Part shown: positions 23,076-34,090 of the stretch, piece by piece
Position numbering within the stretch: position 1 is the first letter of the stretch
Layout: each line of letters opens with the position of its first letter
Assembly: GCA_963920665.1 (NCBI GenBank)
Contig: OY987270.1
Coordinates: 14,906,019 to 14,970,018 of the forward strand
DNA length: 64,000 nt
DNA from: Straminergon stramineum
Taxonomy: Eukaryota; Streptophyta; Bryopsida; Hypnales; Calliergonaceae
Direction of reading: 5' to 3'
The notes under the pieces: generated by a model
What the model was told of the DNA's origin: nothing
Database searches by the model: none
The model's input: the letters and a program-made list of their open reading frames with translations, nothing else
Translations under genes and position numbers: made by a program

Positions 23076-24792
23076 CTACTTCTTCCCACCACTCTTTTTC
23101 AACCCAGCTCCACCAAAAGCACCTTTACCCGCCGCTTTGGCTTTCAGATCCTTCAAAGCCTGGACCAAAGAAACATCAGATTAGAATTCAAAATCAAATC
23201 AAATCATATCGAAGATCTGAAGTTCTCAGTATTCATCCAACATTTAGTTCTGATAGACAAAGAAGAAGAAAACTCAGGTCCTACGAGTAGCGTGAACAAA
23301 GAGTCTGTTGGAGGTAGTCATACTAACTAAGCCCATGGACGTAGAGGGAGTGCTACCTTAGGTGAATCCTTTCAGAGGTAGACAGACAACTGAAAAACAT
23401 TGAAAGCATGCCCTGAATGTTAATGTAGAGTGCCTGAATAGAGCACAAGGTCTTGATTCTGAGTTACCAGAAATTAGAGTTATATGCAGTAATGTCCATG
23501 GTTGCAGTAATATCCATGTTTGGTAGCTTAAAACTTTAAAATCACATGTTTAGGTGATGCTTTGATGCTCACCTTCTCCTCCTCCCTCTTCTTTTGGATA
23601 TTGGCCAGATCCGTCTGCAGCAAAAGAATCAAGAAAGCCAGATCAATGTAGTGAAAAGAAGAGGATGCATAAGAAAATCGTACAGACTGATAAAAATTTG
23701 ATCACAAAAAATTTGGCTCTAGCACCCAAAGAGCTATCTCTATAGTTCCATAGCAATCTCCCCGAAATCAAACTCCTACACACTGTTTATAATGCATTAA
23801 AAGATGAAAATAGGATCCTCCAAACTTTCATGTTCAACAAAGACTCAAAATTCAGCAGCAGCAAGTGTACGATTGCTGTGAAGCACCAGCAGGGAAGTTT
23901 GAATAAAAAAACTCGTAAGTCTCAAAGCACCCTCGCAATTCATCAATATACGGCTTCCAAATCATAAGAGCAGAATCATTTCAATTAATGTGGTATATAC
24001 CTCATCGTACTCCTTATCCTTGCCCTTGGGAGCCTTTAAGGGCTTCAGCTTTCCACCTGCATCCAAGCAAGTAATAGCACATGAGAAAAAGCATCTCAAG
24101 TAGGCTCTGCTGAAGGGAATTCGCCTAAACCTCATTAACGTCACACTCAAAATGCGCATGGCTATATGGAGTTCTCTAACATTGTGACAAGTCAGTGTGC
24201 ATCTAAAGTGACATCAAAAAAGGAGTTGGGGTCGCATGAATCAGGAAGGTGGTCTAGGACCCTTGAAATCCTTGTGACATAAGGATTAGGTACATCCATT
24301 CCCTAGGGCTTGATGAGAGAACAGAGAATGTAAAATTGTTCAAGAGAGTGATATATTAAAGAGAAAGAGTAGCTTGTTTCTCACAAAGTAAAAGGAGTCC
24401 AAGAAGAGTAGGCCAACACACCGAAATTTCAACAGAGCAATTCTAGGGTTGCCGCCAAAATGAAACCCAAGCGGACCCAGATAAGAACAAAGTCATTCCT
24501 CCATACAGGCAAACTCAAAGGCTCGATTTACAGCAACTAAGAATTCTCTCTCACAAATTCGAGATTAATTTGCACCTTTCATAACCCTAAACTCGCCGAA
24601 CAAGACAAAACCTCACAAGGTTTTCCTAAACTCTCTTCCAGACCACGTCCTTCTCACAACCAGCGTGAAAGACCCAGAAAACCCGTCAACAACCATGACA
24701 ACAAATTCACCAAGCTTAGCCCCAAGCGTAGCATAGAGCAAAAACAGTAAAAAATTAATATACAACCCTGAAATACCTTGCCTTCCCGACAT
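23076..24792 (-). CDS. TMA7: TMA7-like small translation-machinery-associated protein
   Basis: Four exons on the minus strand join in phase to a 65-residue protein: 24777-24792, 24001-24056, 23573-23614 and 23076-23159. All introns are GT-AG. The protein starts MSGRQGGKLKPLKAPK, continues with an acidic KEYDE and the helix TDLANIQKKREEEK, and ends with the glycine/lysine tail GGAGLKKSGGKK. Length, the N-terminal GGK.KPLK motif, the charged helix and the terminal KKSG.K are diagnostic for the TMA7/CCDC72 family. Yeast TMA7 copurifies with ribosomes; the molecular role is poorly defined and is known only from that family. The first exon contributes just 16 coding bases, which explains why simple frame searching misses the gene. 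No frameshift or missing conserved block is seen. Confidence 0.93.
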
Positions 24793-25360
24793 GGCTGATG
24801 AAGATTACAAGCGCTTGTGCCACAAAGTCGATCCCGCAAACAGGAAAACGCTACGCCGCTGTCGTGAAAACACGGGAGAGCACGATGGAGAGCAATAGAC
24901 CAGAAGCAATGGGAGGCGTCTACATGAAGAAGGAGGGCGGTTTTCCGAAGATGCCCACGCAGGCGGGAACCCCAGTCACCTTGGAAAACCCCAGTCACCT
25001 TAAAAAAGTAAAAGGTCTTCGCTGACCTGACCTTTTACTTTTGTTGTTAGCAGAATGTACGGTGGAAGCACCCACAACCGTCAATATTTGGAGGCACCTC
25101 TTGGTAGAGTTATTTTTGGTAGTTTTAGCAATTGAAAATCATGAACTTTATAAACAAATTAGAATTTTTTGATATGGCATGTAATTCTTATGTGATTCAT
25201 AGATACTCATGGGGATTCTTGAAAGATTAGGTAGGCATGTAAGCTACATAAATCACACAATCAAAGTAAGTTTGTGTAGGTAAATCAACTTTTACTTTGT
25301 GCATTTTGGAAGCTACATGGGTAGGAACTACACATATGATACTCCAAAATGGTTATTTAA
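24793..25360. other. Promoter side of the TMA7-like gene; no further gene seen
   Basis: The bases just above 24792 on the minus strand are the 5' flank of the TMA7-like gene and are GC-richer than average up to about 25025. Open frames here overlap that flank on both strands and lack domain content. Confidence 0.4.
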
Positions 25361-25668
25361 TCATTAGATGAGATTCAGTTGCCTTGGAGAGCCGTTTCAG
25401 GCCAGTTCCCCAAGTTCGGAACCAGCCAGGGCTAGCCAAAATTTTAAACTACTAAAAAATGAGAAAAATGATTAAAATATTAAAAAATAAAATAAAAATT
25501 ATTTTAAAATAAAATTATTTTTTCAAAAATAATGTTTTATTAATATCTAACGTGGCCGTCGCCTAACCATGTCAACGAGCTCCTATGGCCGAGTTCCCAT
25601 AGTCCCAAAACTTGTGGGAACTTGTGGGAACTCGCGGTTTTCTGCAAGAGCTCATTCTCTTCTAATGA
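25361..25668. mobile_element. 308-bp element with ATTAGATG-type inverted ends
   Basis: It begins TCATTAGATGAGATTCAG and ends CTCATTCTCTTCTAATGA. GC-rich outer arms ('cgtttcaggccagttccc', 'tggccgagttccca') surround an AT-only core. A second copy of the same layout lies at 42218-42558. It is non-coding. The superfamily is not evident from the ends. Confidence 0.75.
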
Positions 25669-25985
25669 TAGATAGATAATTAGCTAGCATGAGAATTAGT
25701 ATGTTCAATCTAACTACGTCACTATTGCACACCGTGAATACTATACCATCACAACTACAATTGGTGTTGAAATAATACGTCCTTGTGATAAATTGTTTAG
25801 ACCATACTCAATAACCATTTGGGTGTATAAGTACTAATTTGGGTATTTTGTCTTCCTTCTAAGCCATTCTATTTTTTTCATTTTTATTACATTTATACAA
25901 ACTCAATGATTCTTGATCAATAGAGTTCTTAACATGAATTTGGAGTTGTAATTGTATATTTGTCTCTAGAATATATAGCATTTTA

Positions 25986-26355
25986 CTCCCTCCATCCAAA
26001 AATAAGTGTTCTCCTAAGCTTGTAGAAAAGGTTTGATAACAATTTGATTGAACATATTGTGAAAAGTAGAATTTAGAAGGGTCCTAATTTATATCACTAA
26101 CTAGAATCAACTCCTTCTATCCAATAATAAGTATTCTTGTAAGGTTGTGGATAACGTTTGATAGATCATATAGTGAAAAGCAGAATTTAGAAGGGTCCTA
26201 ATTTATTTTACCGAAATTAGTGAAGAACATTGAATATATTCATTGCCACCCAATTCAAATAAAGTTGGACAAAAAAAAGCCTCCATATGACTTGGAGGAA
26301 ACAATCTTAAAAAAAATGAGGTCTACTTAAAATATTTATTTCTCAATGGAGGGAG
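25986..26355. mobile_element. Stowaway-like MITE, 370 bp, with internal duplication
   Basis: The ends are CTCCCTCCATCC and, inverted, CTCCCTCCATTG, flanked by TA (25984-25985 and 26356-26357). These are the hallmarks of Stowaway elements of the Tc1/mariner superfamily. About 100 bases from the left end (near 25990-26090) are repeated inside at about 26104-26210 ('tagaagggtcctaatttat' occurs twice). Confidence 0.85.
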
Positions 26356-26357
26356 TA

Positions 26358-27840
26358 TAGAGTAGAGATTTCCTTCCTAAGGCTTTCAATCTATGTACTT
26401 CTCAAAAATCTCTACAAGGGATACTCCATCCTCCTTCCTAAGAAATTCGGGCTCTTAGAGTTAGAAGACATTATAAAGAACATGATTGAGGAGTTAACTC
26501 CAACTCCTAATTTGTAACTAGTTTGATAAAATGTTCATTGATTTGTAGAAATTATTTTGGCATTGTTTTAACCTGTAATGATGTTGAGGTCAAAAAGAGG
26601 TTGATGGATGACTTTCCGGATTACTGCAAAAATGAAGAATGCACAGATTGGTCCATAAACGAGGTCATTTTTGAGTGACATATGGTGGAAGTACCCAAAA
26701 CTGTCAATATAAGCAATTCAGTATAGTTGGAGGTACCTTTTGCTAGAAAAAATATTTTTGTAGTATTATGTCTCGACCCTTGTCACAACCCTTTATTTGA
26801 TGATTGGATTGATAGATGAGAGATCTTCATGTCATGGCCTTTGATGGATAAATGCATTTATGGATAAACTAATCCATGATGAAATGTACACTAGTGGACA
26901 AGCAAAGATTGCTTGGAGATAGATTTCTCCAAATGCTGGATTTGTGCATTAGAGTTAGACAACTCTAGTTGAATGACAAGGGCACTGGAGTACTTGGAGA
27001 TAGATATCTCCAAATGATGGATTTATGCAATGGAGTTAGACAATTCTCAGAGGACGACAAGTGTATTGGAATTTGGAATTAGACAACTCCAAGTACAAGA
27101 TCAAGATTTGGAAAAGTAATGATTTGGAAGAGATATGATGTACAGAAGTACAACTAAGACTTTTATTTTAGTGAATGGTTCTAGATAGAACCAAGGATAG
27201 AAAACTAAAGATAGAAAAGAAGTCTTAGTCTATCATATAAGATGGAACTGGGAAGTAACGAGACTCTTCTTTAAAGATCTCTCTCTGTGGTTGCGTGGTT
27301 TGAGCTCTATGTAAAAGCATTTTGTTAATAAATATGTTTTCTGTTTTTAATTGGAGTCCATTGTGGAAGGTTTGTAACATATTAGCAATTGAAAATCATG
27401 AATTTAAAAAAAAAATTATAATTTATGGATATGACAGGTATTTTCTATCAATTTTCAAAGTGGCAACTCCCTAGACCACTAAAACCATCATATAAGTGGA
27501 CTTGAAATTGAAACCTGACATTTGTAGCAGTCAACCAATCCGAAGTTTGTAAGGGGACAATTTCATGACATTGTACACGGACACTTTAATAAAAGCCTAG
27601 GAATATTTCTAGGAAACTCTACTATGAATGAATGGGAACAAGGACGCTTATAGATGTTTCTACCTTAAGCCAATGTCCTTCTTGGGGTAAGTACTTAGTG
27701 ACCTTCTTTTGGGATGGAATCTGAGGATTTGGTAAGATTAATTTGGCATTGTTTATAAGTACTCGATCAATATCCAGTATCCCCATAATCAATCAATCAA
27801 TCAAACAAACAAGAATGTGACAGTTTTTGCTTTAGACGCA
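26358..27840. other. Intergenic with an 81-bp local tandem duplication
   Basis: Bases 26911-26991 and 26992-27071 are a direct tandem pair ('cttggagatagat' starts each). The stretch about 26800-27380 has an LTR-like feel (AATAAA near 27329) but no paired terminal repeat is found. No gene. Confidence 0.4.
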
Positions 27841-29250
27841 GGCATCAGGGAAACGCTCCGATAGATCCCTCAAGGGCGTGGTGTTTCTATTGCAAGCAGA
27901 TTTCTTCAACACCCAACATGCAACCCACAAAATTGCCAACAACATCGCAATGCCATTTTGTGCTCTAAAACGGAGTTCCTCGCCTCTTCACTTTCAGGAG
28001 CTTCTTTTGCAACTGCTGGAGTCACCGTGGCTTCACATCTCTGTCCTCTCTACAATGAAAGAGTGTTTTGTCTCAAGTGGAGTGGAGGCTTTTCAATGGA
28101 TGAATGCCAACTGGTGGAAGCAATTCTCAAACTCAATCAATGGTCGACGGAGGACATCTCCGTGAAGTTTGGCAAACATGAGCTTTAATTAGATCCTGGA
28201 GTCTCGATTGATTGCGGGGTTTTCATTGGCTTCTTATGAACATGATCAACTAATTCTAGCAATGAAGGCACCATTGCCTCTGATGGAAATATGGCCCCTG
28301 CGTCGGTGGCCACTTCAATTAAAATCCATGAAGTGGTGGAGGGTTATTGCATCCTCGTCACAAGGGGACTAAACAGGAGGAAATCTCGGGGTAATAGAAC
28401 GTTATGTTCTGAAGGCAATTGACGAAATTTGCTATCGATGGTGTCCATTTGTTATCGAGTTTTTTGAATTTAATACACCCTCGGTGCGTGCAATTATTGC
28501 CCATTTAGAAATTGAACTCGACTTGTCGCTTGCCAGTTTTGAACCTGACAAAGTTCACGGTTTGATGAAGTCACACATATGGCATCAATTTGGAATCTAC
28601 CGGAATGTTGGAAAGTGGTTAGGTGTCCTTGGTTATCACACTTGTCTCCCTTGCAAATAATTCTAAAGTGACTGCATTTCAATATTCTCATTCCAACATT
28701 CGAGACAATTTCCGAAAGAAGAGTGGTGTCACTCAGGTAACACCGGGATTGTATCTTTTCAAACTCAGAAACAAAACTAGGCTTTTGTAGAAGCCATGGA
28801 ACATATACCAGAAAGGACTCTCTTAGTTGATTTCTATTGAACAAGCCCTTACCGAAATTTTGAGAAATTTCGGATCCCAAGTACTCTAGTTCCTTTGGTT
28901 AGATCAAGTACATGTGAGCAGTGGTACTAATACCATCCTTGAAATAAGCTTCCTAACTGACGAACCCCTACTCCTACAGATATGGAAACAGACGATTTTG
29001 GTCTTTTTTTCGCACGCCATTGGACAGAGGTGAAATGGGTAATAATGTACAAGCCTAATCATCTAATAACTAAAGAGGCAATGCAGAGAGCCACCGCAAT
29101 TCAAGAACGAATACATCCTGATGACTCCATGTGGAGATTGAAAGTTTCCACTGGAGTCCAAATACTTCAGAACACTCGCTAATTACACTAATGAGAATTC
29201 AAGAGAATGCAAATGGAGCCAATATATATGAAGCTCGGAGTCAATACGCA
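27841..29250. other. Mixed-complexity region, possible gene remnants, unresolved
   Basis: Composition is closer to coding than the AT-rich flanks, and modest open frames occur on both strands (for example 27958-28188 plus, 28494-28880 minus). None shows a recognisable domain, and they do not join through good splice sites into one model. They could be fragments of an old retroelement or gene. Confidence 0.3.
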
Positions 29251-29255
29251 GATCT

Positions 29256-30206
29256 TCAGGCGGGTCCGAGGCTGGCCAGCGAGTTCCAGCCTTCCATGAG
29301 CGACGTGTTGTGCATCTCTTGCGACAGTAGCACCATCATGCGGTGCGCCACTTCCTGTTTGGTGCGCCCGTAGTCCGCGATGCGCGTCAATTGCATCGCC
29401 TCGCCGCTCGTGTACGCCATGAGCAAAAACGCCTTCACGCACTCGCGCAGCGTGTTGAACGCGCGCGCCAGCTCACCGGGCTCTGCGCTCTCGCAGTCGT
29501 GGTGGGTGATCTCGCTCTGCTGGGTCGCCAGGCGCCGCAGCAGCTCGGAATCGCGTGGCAAGTTCACGGTGATGAAGAACGTGTGCAACCTGCCCATGAG
29601 CGCGTTCATCCGCTGCATCATCCCGTCCAGCGTCACGCTCTCGCTCTTGTTGTCCACGCCGTCCGTGAACGGCACCAGGAAGAAGTCGGCCTCGGGGTGC
29701 TCCTTGTGCGTCTCGCGGATGGCGTCCATGACCACGGCCACGGCGTCGTACAGCCGCGTCTCCTTGTAGTCGGCACCGTCGAGCTCCTTCTTGTACAGCG
29801 CGCGGATGGAATCGAGCTGCGCGGGGAAGTGGCGGCGCTCCACAGCGCAGAGCAGCGTGGTGCGCTTGTTGAAGGACCAGACGCAGATCATGTCGTGCGG
29901 GCGGAACGTGTCGCCCTTGGTGACGACGTCGGCGAAGTGCTGGAAGAGGTGCTTGTACACGCGCTTCTTATCGCCCGATTTCACTCGCTGCCAAGTGGAG
30001 CCGGAGGCGTCCAGTAGCATGTGGAAGTAGGCGCGGCTGTTGGTGGGCGGGCAGATCTTGTACTCCGCGAGCGCGAGCTTGCCAGTGCCGCTGGAGCCCT
30101 GCGCCTTCCAGGAGTGGAGGAAGAGCTCCGGGTCGATGGACTGCGAGGTGCTGCTGTACATGTAGCGACCCGTGGTCAGCGGGCCGAAGTTGGTCGCCAT
30201 CACCAT
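29256..30206 (-). CDS. von Willebrand factor A (vWA) domain protein, GC-rich single exon
   Basis: An uninterrupted frame codes for 316 residues from the ATG at 30206; a second ATG two codons on (30200) is equally likely, and an in-frame upstream ATG at 30257 would add 17 residues from AT-rich DNA, so I prefer the start at the composition break. The MIDAS metal-site pattern of vWA domains is present: DASGST after a hydrophobic strand, a threonine in YKETRLYD, and FTDGVDN. Helix-strand alternation through the C-terminal part suits a Rossmann-like vWA fold filling most of the protein. vWA domains bind partner proteins through a divalent metal; no partner can be inferred. There is no signal peptide or membrane segment. 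GC content is extreme for the window (41 of 60 bases in 29701-29760). The long plus-strand frame opposite it is a by-product of this composition. Recent acquisition from another genome is possible but unproven. Confidence 0.82.
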   Translation of the reverse strand: MVMATNFGPLTTGRYMYSSTSQSIDPELFLHSWKAQGSSGTGKLALAEYKICPPTNSRAYFHMLLDASGSTWQRVKSGDKKRVYKHLFQHFADVVTKGDTFRPHDMICVWSFNKRTTLLCAVERRHFPAQLDSIRALYKKELDGADYKETRLYDAVAVVMDAIRETHKEHPEADFFLVPFTDGVDNKSESVTLDGMMQRMNALMGRLHTFFITVNLPRDSELLRRLATQQSEITHHDCESAEPGELARAFNTLRECVKAFLLMAYTSGEAMQLTRIADYGRTKQEVAHRMMVLLSQEMHNTSLMEGWNSLASLGPA

Positions 30207-30500
30207 GAAATTATGTATCTCTAACTCAGAGGATTCACCAGCTAGAGGGTGTGTCAAGATTGCTCTGAAGAAAAAGGCGATTCGCTCAACGCAGTCTTAA
30301 GTATCGACAAGAAATGGGACGTGGTAAGGATTGCAACAGTGAGGGTTTCAGAGTGCGAGACTTTTCAGTAGCAATTCTCAAACGAAACTTGGAAAATTTA
30401 TGTGGAGGCCAGTATATTTGACAAAAATTTGGGGCTCTGAATCGTAGCGAATGATTAATTGGAGTTCAAACTTCGCAGTTGAAGTCTGGTAAACCCTAGT
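30207..30500. other. 5' flank of the vWA gene
   Basis: GC content drops sharply just above 30206. No TATA box or other motif stands out. The break in composition is the main sign that transcription regulation lies here. Confidence 0.3.
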
Positions 30501-30689
30501 ACATTCACAAGCTAGGTGGAGATTCTTGACTCAAAAATGTACAGGGCATGCAAGGCTCAAAATGGAAAGAAAGGAGAAAATCTTGCAATCCAAACGTGGC
30601 ACTGTAGTACTTTCGGACAAGATTCTAGAGCTCAGAATTGTGCGGAGCCCAAGTCGGCGACTGTACACGAAAGACTCCGGAAACAAAGA

Positions 30690-31080
30690 ACCGTGAACGA
30701 TGACACGAATTCTTCACCAATCCGTCACAGAATCCTCACACAAAAAGAACCCTCCACTTACCGACAAAACAAATTGAATGCCAAGCAAACGACCAACTCC
30801 AGCAGAATTCCTCTACCGATCTCCACAATTCAAACTCTCCGATCCCAGTCAAGCGTAACCAAAGTACCCACTCCCACAAGAAACCGAACAAGAGCTCACA
30901 TTACAACTTTCCGTCAAGTTGAGTTTCATGAGCTAAAGCACAAAAGCTATATAAGACCAGATCAGTCGCTACAAGGACAGCGTCATGTTCACGCGGGACT
31001 TGAAGAGAATTCAATAGCGTGTGAACCAAGCAGTACGTGAGAGTTGCGGGTCCCGTTGCGGGCCTCGCTACGCCACTATC
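30690..31080 (+). repeat. Dispersed repeat copy A (inverted partner near 41140-41530)
   Basis: The core around 30951-31020 (TATATAAG, then 'accagatcagtcgctacaag', then 'gttcacgcgggact') recurs in reverse complement at 41200-41275 with few changes. Similarity extends upstream through 'atcctcacacaaaaag'. The TATATA followed 15-20 bases later by a conserved block resembles a core promoter. Open frames through it are not conserved between the copies. Confidence 0.65.
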
Positions 31081-31648
31081 AAAGTCTCAAAACAAGGTTG
31101 CTCGTATCCCCAGGAACCAAATCACTGTACAATTCAACAGATGTTTGCAGATGCTCACGACCAATATCCACAATTGCCAGTGGCCAAAATTAGAAAAAAC
31201 TTGCATTTAAAATTATTTATTGCTGAATCCATGGTGTTGAAAACTTGAATTTTGAGCACATTTCCGTGTGCTTTTTCGACTTGAGCTGATTGTTAAAATC
31301 ACGACTGGGACCACCGCTCACAATCGGGAACCGGAGGCTGTTACGAAACTACGTTAGCACCCCGACTTCTGAAACCAATTATTCATGTATATCCGATTAA
31401 ACCCCAAACCCTAAAACCGACTGTCTGCAGTATGTAAGGCTTGACCAATCCGTGGAATTGCAGACAGAAAGATTTGTTCGTGGGATATTACGGTGAACTG
31501 TTCCTTACCATTTATTGCTGGGGCGGTGCCCACTAAAACTTTTTCACCTTGGGAAAAGGCACACCACTGGAAAAAGAAATATATAAACTATAAATTTTCA
31601 AAAGTCTCAGGGAGAAATAACTTTTGTTCTTTGAGGAATCCGCCTATA
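31081..31648. other. Intergenic, no gene seen
   Basis: Unique-looking sequence. It contains a short run of CCCTAAA-like telomere-type motif around 31405-31425, which is too short to be a telomeric tract. Confidence 0.35.
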
Positions 31649-31652
31649 TTAA

Positions 31653-32746
31653 CCCTAGAAGGACGCTGCAGACAATAAGTGTCCGATGGATGACTTCACC
31701 TGAGAATGTAGGATGGAAAAAAATGTTTTTTCATCCAATTTTTTTATTTGGAGGGTACTTGAGTACATTTTCAGTGAATAGTATTGCAAAGTCCCTCATT
31801 ACAGTATTCTTGATTTTTCTAAAGAAGAAGATGCTTAACCCCTAAACGACGGACTAGTAACCACTGGGGAAAGGCGGGTTGTACACTATTCAACATCATT
31901 GTTTGACCGTGAGTGCCCAGTATTGCAGAAGCTTGCATTTCTAGTTGCCCTCATCAAAATTGCAAGAAGGGTAGCCTATGGCCTAACACCATGCACATGT
32001 ATTTCCGTGCCAATTTCTCTATGTCCATGCACTCTAAAAATATGAATGCATCCAAATGATGCTACTTCTGGCCTTCCATGATGCAGTACGTCTCCACGAT
32101 TGTGTTAAAAAAAACAGATGAAAAAATGCATTCATACTTCCTACAAATCACCTTCTTGTTATTCATCGGACGAAAAACGTCGGCATCGGCGTTTATGGGT
32201 TAAAAAACGGATCACCCTTGTAGTGTATTTTGACTATTTCATGCTATTTTCTCTTGATGTGAATTTCAGCCATAAAAATGATATTTTTTGAATTTGAGTC
32301 CAACTAATGAAATGAAGCTTATCAAGTTCAGTTTCTACTCCAATTGAAAATTTTGAAAAATTCATAAATTTCCATGCTTTAAAGCAATCTGAACTTGGGG
32401 CCTATAACCATGGTTTGTTGATTTTCTAATTTTAGAGTGACACGGTAACTTTAGTTTATACCAAGATGTTCTGCATTGTAATATACATCTATGTTGAAAA
32501 TTTCAGATTTTTTGAGTATATTTTGTATTTGATATGAATTTTCTTCATTTTTTTCTTAAAAAGTTCACAGTAATTTCAATTTTTCCCAAAAAATTTGAAA
32601 TTTTTATGACTTGTAGTGTACATATGACTTCATCTCTAGAAAATAAAATAATTTTTTTTTATTCGTATCTAGTTGCAAAATGGCAGCAAATAATGTGATG
32701 GATAGGAAGGCTTGAAATCAGTGGTCATGGGCCCGTCCTTCTAGGG
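31653..32746 (-). mobile_element. TTAA-type element, 731-bp family, inverted copy with nested insertion
   Basis: It begins CCCTAGAAGGACG after TTAA (31649-31652) and ends CGTCCTTCTAGGG before TTAA (32747-32750). Subtracting the nested element and one TTAA leaves 729 bases, matching the 731-bp copy at 6940-7670 in reverse orientation. The right TTAA is shared with the next element. Confidence 0.85.
31839..32199. mobile_element. Nested TTAA-type element, 361 bp
   Basis: The ends are CCCCTAAACGACGG and, inverted, CCCATAAACGCCGA. TTAA flanks at 31835-31838 and 32200-32203. The host copy at 6940-7670 shows the same flanking bases joined by one TTAA (7484-7487), so the insertion and its 4-base duplication can be read directly. 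Confidence 0.88.
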
Positions 32747-32750
32747 TTAA

Positions 32751-33864
32751 CCCCTAAACGTCCAAATTCATCTCCAGAATTGACGATTTGAGAAAAATCA
32801 TTATAAAGTGTTATTTGGAAGTTCATTTTGGAATTGATATAAAAATAAAATTTGTAAATTTTGTTTTTTAGATTCCATCTATACAGTTAGATTCACCAAT
32901 GCTATCACCAATCTTTTTTTTTAATTTTGAAAGAGAAATTCCAAAATTCCTTCCAAATTCAATGACAAGCAAAATATTACTCCCTCCGTCCCAAAATGAT
33001 CTTCTTGTTGGACAAAATGTTCTAGATTAAGGTTGAAAATCACATTTTTCCAATTTTTTTTGAATTTTAAGTAGAATTTGGTGCACTCCTATCATCCAAA
33101 AATTTTGAATTCCCGAACCCTTTCTAAAACGCAATTTTGTAGTACTCAAAAATGAGATTTTTGAGGCATTTCTAAGGAGCACCGATAGCCATGCGATTGT
33201 CCAATTTGTGTGGACAAGGATGAGTACTCAAATTGTCATTTTTTTACAACAATACCCATGTTTGTAGGGCAGGGCTTGTGGGCCAAGGCATGAGCTGATT
33301 GGGCTCTTACCCTATGGCCCAACCCCATGTGGCCTCTAACCAATGTCTTTTGCCTTGATTTGAGGCTTCATTAATTATGGATGGCAATATGGGGGAATAA
33401 TCCCAATAGTGTATGCTCAAAACAATCTTCTAATTGGAGTATCTTTCCATCTTTTTAGCAATTGCCTCTAGCTCCCCAAACTAGTTCCTTCCATGTTAGT
33501 ACGTATACCCGGAAGATCATTTTAGGACAAAAAATGAAGGGGAACTGGAAGATCATTTTGGGATGGAGGGAGTATCGTTTTTTTGAGTATAATTTGTTGG
33601 AATGGATCTCAAATCTATGACCTCATTTTGGCAAATCCAATTTTGAATTAAAGTCAATGCAATTTGACCACTTGACATCCTTGCACATTTATAATTTTAG
33701 AAAAATATGTACACTAGAAATACCAAATCCAACCTTTAGATAGGACAACAACTTGATATTGCATCTCCACAAATTAGAATAACTTTCATCCAAGTAGTTA
33801 GGAGGATGAACTCTAGTTTCAATCTATTCATCGTCCAAAAAATAGATGTAGTAGCGCTTAGGGG
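32751..33864 (+). mobile_element. TTAA-type element, 587-bp family, carrying a Stowaway-like MITE
   Basis: It begins CCCCTAAACGTCC and ends GCGCTTAGGGG between TTAA at 32747-32750 and 33865-33868. The outer parts match 35985-36571 in reverse complement. A 593-bp Stowaway-like element is inserted at 32980. Both flanking TTAA sites are shared with neighbouring elements. Confidence 0.8.
32980..33572. mobile_element. Stowaway-like MITE, 593 bp
   Basis: Inverted ends of about 25 bases begin CTCCCTCCGTCCCAAAATGA on the left and CTCCCTCCATCCCAAAATGA on the right (inverted). TA flanks both sides (32978-32979 and 33573-33574). It is long for Stowaway, with a GC-richer middle near 33250-33350, but there is no transposase. 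Confidence 0.88.
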
Positions 33865-33868
33865 TTAA

Positions 33869-34090
33869 CCCTGGAGGAATTGAGCTAATGACCATTGATT
33901 TAAAGCCTCACTATCTATTCATCCCTCTGTTTTACTTCCATTTTGCAATTGCATGTCAATGAAAACTTTTCTATGTACTTTTCATAGATGAAATCATATG
34001 TTTTCTATAAGTTATAAATTTTCAAATTTGGGGGGGAATATTTCAAATTAATGTGAATTTCACCATAGATGTATATTATAGTGTAACATG
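33869..34090 (+). mobile_element. Truncated TTAA-type element (731-bp family)
   Basis: It starts CCCTGGAGGAATTG right after the TTAA at 33865-33868, then follows the first 200 bases of the 6940-7670 element ('gaccattgatttaaagcc'). Similarity stops near 34090 and no right terminus is found. Confidence 0.65.

Noticed and set aside
28494..28880. A 128-codon minus-strand gene
   Set aside because: No recognisable family, no clear promoter or splice context; kept only as an unresolved region.
29343..30017. A 224-codon plus-strand frame opposite the vWA gene
   Set aside because: It is antisense to a frame with a clear MIDAS pattern; high GC removes stop codons from several frames. Its residues are dominated by Arg, Val and His from mirrored codons.
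31405..31425. Telomeric repeat tract
   Set aside because: Only one or two CCCTAAA-like units; similar strings come from the CCCCTAAA ends of the TTAA elements.
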